Notes under the pieces: model-generated | What the model was told of the DNA's origin: nothing | Seen by the model: only the letters and a program-made list of their open reading frames with translations | The model's database searches: none | Assembly (NCBI RefSeq): GCF_019443965.1 | Contig: NZ_CP040814.1 | Coordinates: 1,426,001-1,490,000, forward strand | Length of the DNA stretch: 64,000 nt | Source of the DNA: Salinibacterium sp. M195 | Lineage (GTDB): Bacteria > Actinomycetota > Actinomycetes > Actinomycetales > Microbacteriaceae | Direction of reading: 5' to 3' | Program-made: the position numbers and the translations under genes | In this document: one piece after another, positions 62,162 to 64,000 of the stretch | How positions within the stretch are numbered: position 1 is the first letter of the stretch | Layout of the letters: every line of letters begins with the position of its first letter

Positions 62162-62191
62162 GCGACAAGGAGGCTCTCGCGGGGGTAGAAT
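62162..62191 (+). promoter_or_regulatory. Candidate promoter of the DUF177-rpmF-rnc-mutM run
   Basis: -35-like GCGACA (62162-62167), 18-nt spacer, -10 TAGAAT (62186-62191), 8 nt before GTG 62200. The rest of the 263-bp gap from 61937 shows only a GCCCA-ATCC-TGGGC hairpin and no further gene. Confidence 0.45.
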
Positions 62192-62199
62192 CGACGACC

Positions 62200-62787
62200 G
62201 TGTCTAGAATCAACGAGAGTCCGTATGCCGTGTTGGTGCGCGATCTCATGCACCGCCCAGGTGAGATGAGAGAGCACTCCCTCAACATCGTCGTACCCGA
62301 AACCTTTGGCACCACTGTTGTCGAGGTTCCTCAGGGCGCAAATCTGTCGGTTAAAGGCCGCTTTGAGTCTCTTCATGACGGTGTTTTAGTGGATGCCGTT
62401 GTCTCGGGAAAAGCTAAGGCAGAGTGTGTTCGTTGCCTCATTGACGTCACGCTGCCTGTTCGAGTCGAGTTTCAAGAACTTTTCGCGTATTCTGAGGACG
62501 AAGCTTTCGACTACACGGTTATCGACGAATACATCGATCTTGAGCCTGTAGTGCGGGATTCGGTAGTTTTGTCGCTACCATTCCAGCCGGTCTGTCAAAA
62601 GGACTGTCTTGGACTGTGCCCTGAGTGTGGGGTTCGGTTGCTCGATAATCCAGGACACGAACACGAAGCGCCGATCGATGCCCGCTGGGCAGCGTTGGCT
62701 GGCCTCCAAGATTTCACGCAAGACTCGCACGATCAAGACTTGAACGACGCGAACGATTCACCTGAGACCCAAGAAGAAAAGAGTTAG
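62200..62787 (+). CDS. YceD/DUF177 family protein (23S rRNA accumulation)
   Basis: A 195-residue protein of the YceD family that precedes rpmF in most bacteria and is needed for normal 23S rRNA levels in some. [19 protein letters not shown] begins the family fold, and CVRCLIDV plus [13 protein letters not shown] form two Cys pairs, likely a zinc site. GTG 62200 is chosen for the match to family start and the promoter just upstream. The C-terminal tail is Asp/Gln-rich. Confidence 0.9.
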   Translation: MSRINESPYAVLVRDLMHRPGEMREHSLNIVVPETFGTTVVEVPQGANLSVKGRFESLHDGVLVDAVVSGKAKAECVRCLIDVTLPVRVEFQELFAYSEDEAFDYTVIDEYIDLEPVVRDSVVLSLPFQPVCQKDCLGLCPECGVRLLDNPGHEHEAPIDARWAALAGLQDFTQDSHDQDLNDANDSPETQEEKS

Positions 62788-62789
62788 TC

Positions 62790-62993
62790 ATGGCAGTACC
62801 AAAGCGCAAAATGTCGCGGGCCAGCACCCGCATGCGCCGCGCCCAGTGGAAGGCAACCCCTCCCACTCTCGTCAAGACCGTTGAAAACGGCAAGACCGTT
62901 TACAGCCTTCCGCACCGCGCCAAGGTAGTCGAAGACTCCGCCGGCACGCCCCTGTACATGGAGTACAAGGGTCGCAAGGTCGCTGACGTTTAA
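62790..62993 (+). CDS. rpmF: 50S ribosomal protein L32, zinc-independent form
   Basis: A 67-residue protein. [21 protein letters not shown] is the L32 start. No cysteine occurs anywhere, so it is the C-minus form that does not bind zinc. It starts 2 nt after the DUF177 stop. A Cys-containing paralogue elsewhere in the genome is possible but not seen here. Confidence 0.96.
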   Translation: MAVPKRKMSRASTRMRRAQWKATPPTLVKTVENGKTVYSLPHRAKVVEDSAGTPLYMEYKGRKVADV

Positions 62994-63019
62994 CTAGTCT
63001 TCACACACTTGGGTCGAGA

Positions 63020-63721
63020 ATGGCGATGACGGGTTCCAGCTCACAGGCTGAGCTCTCCGCCGTGCTCGGGGTCGCAATTGATCCCGAGTTACTCACGCTT
63101 GCGCTCACGCACCGCTCTTTCGCGTACGAAAATGGCGGTATAGGGCACAACGAACGACTCGAGTTTCTTGGTGACTCAATTCTTGGCCAGGCAGTAACGG
63201 TCAAGCTGTATCGCGATAACCCGGATCTTGACGAGGGAGACCTTGCCAAGCGTCGGGCCAGTCTCGTTTCTTCTGTCGCGCTCGCCGAAATCGCGCGCCT
63301 GATAGGGCTCGGAGCGTTTATTCGCCTCGGCAAGGGTGAAGAGCAGACGGGCGGCCGTGAGAAGCCGTCAATCTTGGCTGACACCGTCGAAGCGATAATT
63401 GGTGCTGCCTACATTGATCGCGGAGGCGACGAAGCGACTGCTCTCGTTCTGCGGCTTGTCGCTCCGCTGCTTGCTGACCCTGAACGGTTCGGGGCAGCGA
63501 TGGACCCGAAAACCAGCCTCCAAGAGCTCGCTGCCCAACTCGGGCGCGGGGCGCCGGAGTACCGTATCAAAGACAGCGGTCCTGATCACTCGAAGCGTTT
63601 TCACGCCAGTGTTGTGCTGTCGGGCGATGTCATCTCTAGCGGCAACGGATCCAGCAAAAAGCATGCTGAAATGGCCGCGGCGCTCGAAGCTTGGACAATT
63701 CTCCAAGTCGCGTCGAAGTAG
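63020..63721 (+). CDS. rnc: Ribonuclease III
   Basis: A 233-residue double-strand RNase. The signature is NERLEFLGDSILG, with the second acidic site in DTVEAIIGAAYID, and the dsRNA-binding domain covers the last ~70 residues (DPKTSLQELAAQLGRG to the KKHAEMAAALEAW helix). It processes rRNA precursors and could cleave structured mRNA such as the hairpin at 34642. mutM starts 5 nt after its stop. Confidence 0.96.
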   Translation: MAMTGSSSQAELSAVLGVAIDPELLTLALTHRSFAYENGGIGHNERLEFLGDSILGQAVTVKLYRDNPDLDEGDLAKRRASLVSSVALAEIARLIGLGAFIRLGKGEEQTGGREKPSILADTVEAIIGAAYIDRGGDEATALVLRLVAPLLADPERFGAAMDPKTSLQELAAQLGRGAPEYRIKDSGPDHSKRFHASVVLSGDVISSGNGSSKKHAEMAAALEAWTILQVASK

Positions 63722-63726
63722 GAGCA

Positions 63727-64000
63727 GTGCCCGAACTTCCCGAGGTTGAAGTTGTGCGCGCAGGCCTCGAACCAGCAGTCACTGGTGCGACTGCGGCATC
63801 CGTCACCGTCTTTGATGAGCGTTCACTGCGCCGCCACGATGGGCCAAGCGAAGACTTTATTGACCGGCTGACAGGTCGCCTCTTTTTGACGCCGCGACGC
63901 CGGGGAAAATTCCTGTGGATTCCGCTCGGCGGCCCTGCAGATGAAGCGCTCGAACGCGCTGCGGGTCTCACTCCCGACCTTCACGCCTCCGGCATTGGCT
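63727..64000 (+). CDS. mutM: Formamidopyrimidine-DNA glycosylase, N-terminal part (runs off the window)
   Basis: The first ~91 codons of Fpg/MutM. After the initiator GTG comes PELPEVEVVRAGLEP, giving the catalytic Pro2 and Glu3 after Met removal. The conserved Lys follows in RRGKFLW. The enzyme excises oxidised purines such as 8-oxoguanine. The C-terminal zinc finger lies beyond the edge. Order rpmF-rnc-mutM is common in actinobacteria. Confidence 0.93.
   Translation, partial: MPELPEVEVVRAGLEPAVTGATAASVTVFDERSLRRHDGPSEDFIDRLTGRLFLTPRRRGKFLWIPLGGPADEALERAAGLTPDLHASGIG

Noticed and set aside
61937-62199. Cobalamin riboswitch upstream of the FecBCD-type transporter
   Set aside because: No B12-box-like sequence was found on the minus strand; only a short GCCCA/TGGGC hairpin is present.
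1-64000. CRISPR arrays, insertion sequences and rRNA genes
   Set aside because: No regularly spaced direct repeats, transposase frames or rRNA-like sequence was found on reading through the window.

Overview
The window looks like chromosomal DNA of a high-GC Gram-positive bacterium, most likely Microbacteriaceae (Actinomycetota). The basis is gene content and style: a true F420-dependent glucose-6-phosphate dehydrogenase with other F420 genes, a CmtR-type metal sensor, DUF3515 and Septum_form lipoproteins, frequent GTG/TTG starts, ATGA-type gene overlaps, and several -10 boxes lying 6 nt before a start codon (leaderless transcripts). The genus assignment is inference. I see no insertion sequence, prophage, CRISPR array or rRNA.

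Layout. 1-2.8 kb: end of a branched-chain amino acid ABC operon with a LivM-LivG fusion. 2.9-5.1 kb: TetR repressor and DHA2 exporter with a tandem palindromic operator. 5.2-10 kb: housekeeping genes (MBL hydrolase, lipid kinase, lipoprotein, tRNA-Glu, DsbA-like protein, DszC-like flavin monooxygenase). 10.1-13.7 kb: CmtR-like repressor with a P1B-4-like metal ATPase, divergent from a TerC gene preceded by a yybP-ykoY (Mn2+) riboswitch. 13.8-14.9 kb: leucine dehydrogenase family gene.

15.0-38.9 kb is the main accessory island, with every gene on the + strand: PP2C phosphatase, FHA protein, Ser/Thr kinase, FHA-winged-helix protein, a 1863-residue propeller/Ig/Fn3 surface protein, MoxR, DUF58, a transglutaminase-like membrane protein whose catalytic triad is lost, an EssC/EccC-like triple ATPase with ubiquitin-like and FHA N-terminal domains, two WXG100-like proteins, a helical membrane-inserting putative substrate, two small unknown proteins, and a last FHA protein. 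It reads as a kinase/FHA-controlled type VII-like secretion system merged with a kinase-Fn3-MoxR-DUF58-transglutaminase module. The first WXG100 gene is bracketed by long perfect RNA hairpins.

39-49.8 kb: leuCD, murA, plsC, gpsA, ddl, DUF3515 lipoprotein, thiL, rsmD, recG. 49.9-54.1 kb: coaD, fgd, a second LLM oxidoreductase and cofE, with a 463-bp gap holding a promoter and a 21-codon ORF. 54.2-59.2 kb: a PLDc_N protein and a second MoxR-DUF58-transglutaminase cassette, this one with the catalytic Cys and His intact. 59.1-61.9 kb: FecBCD-type importer resembling the proposed F420-0 transporter. 62.2-64 kb: DUF177, rpmF, rnc and the start of mutM.
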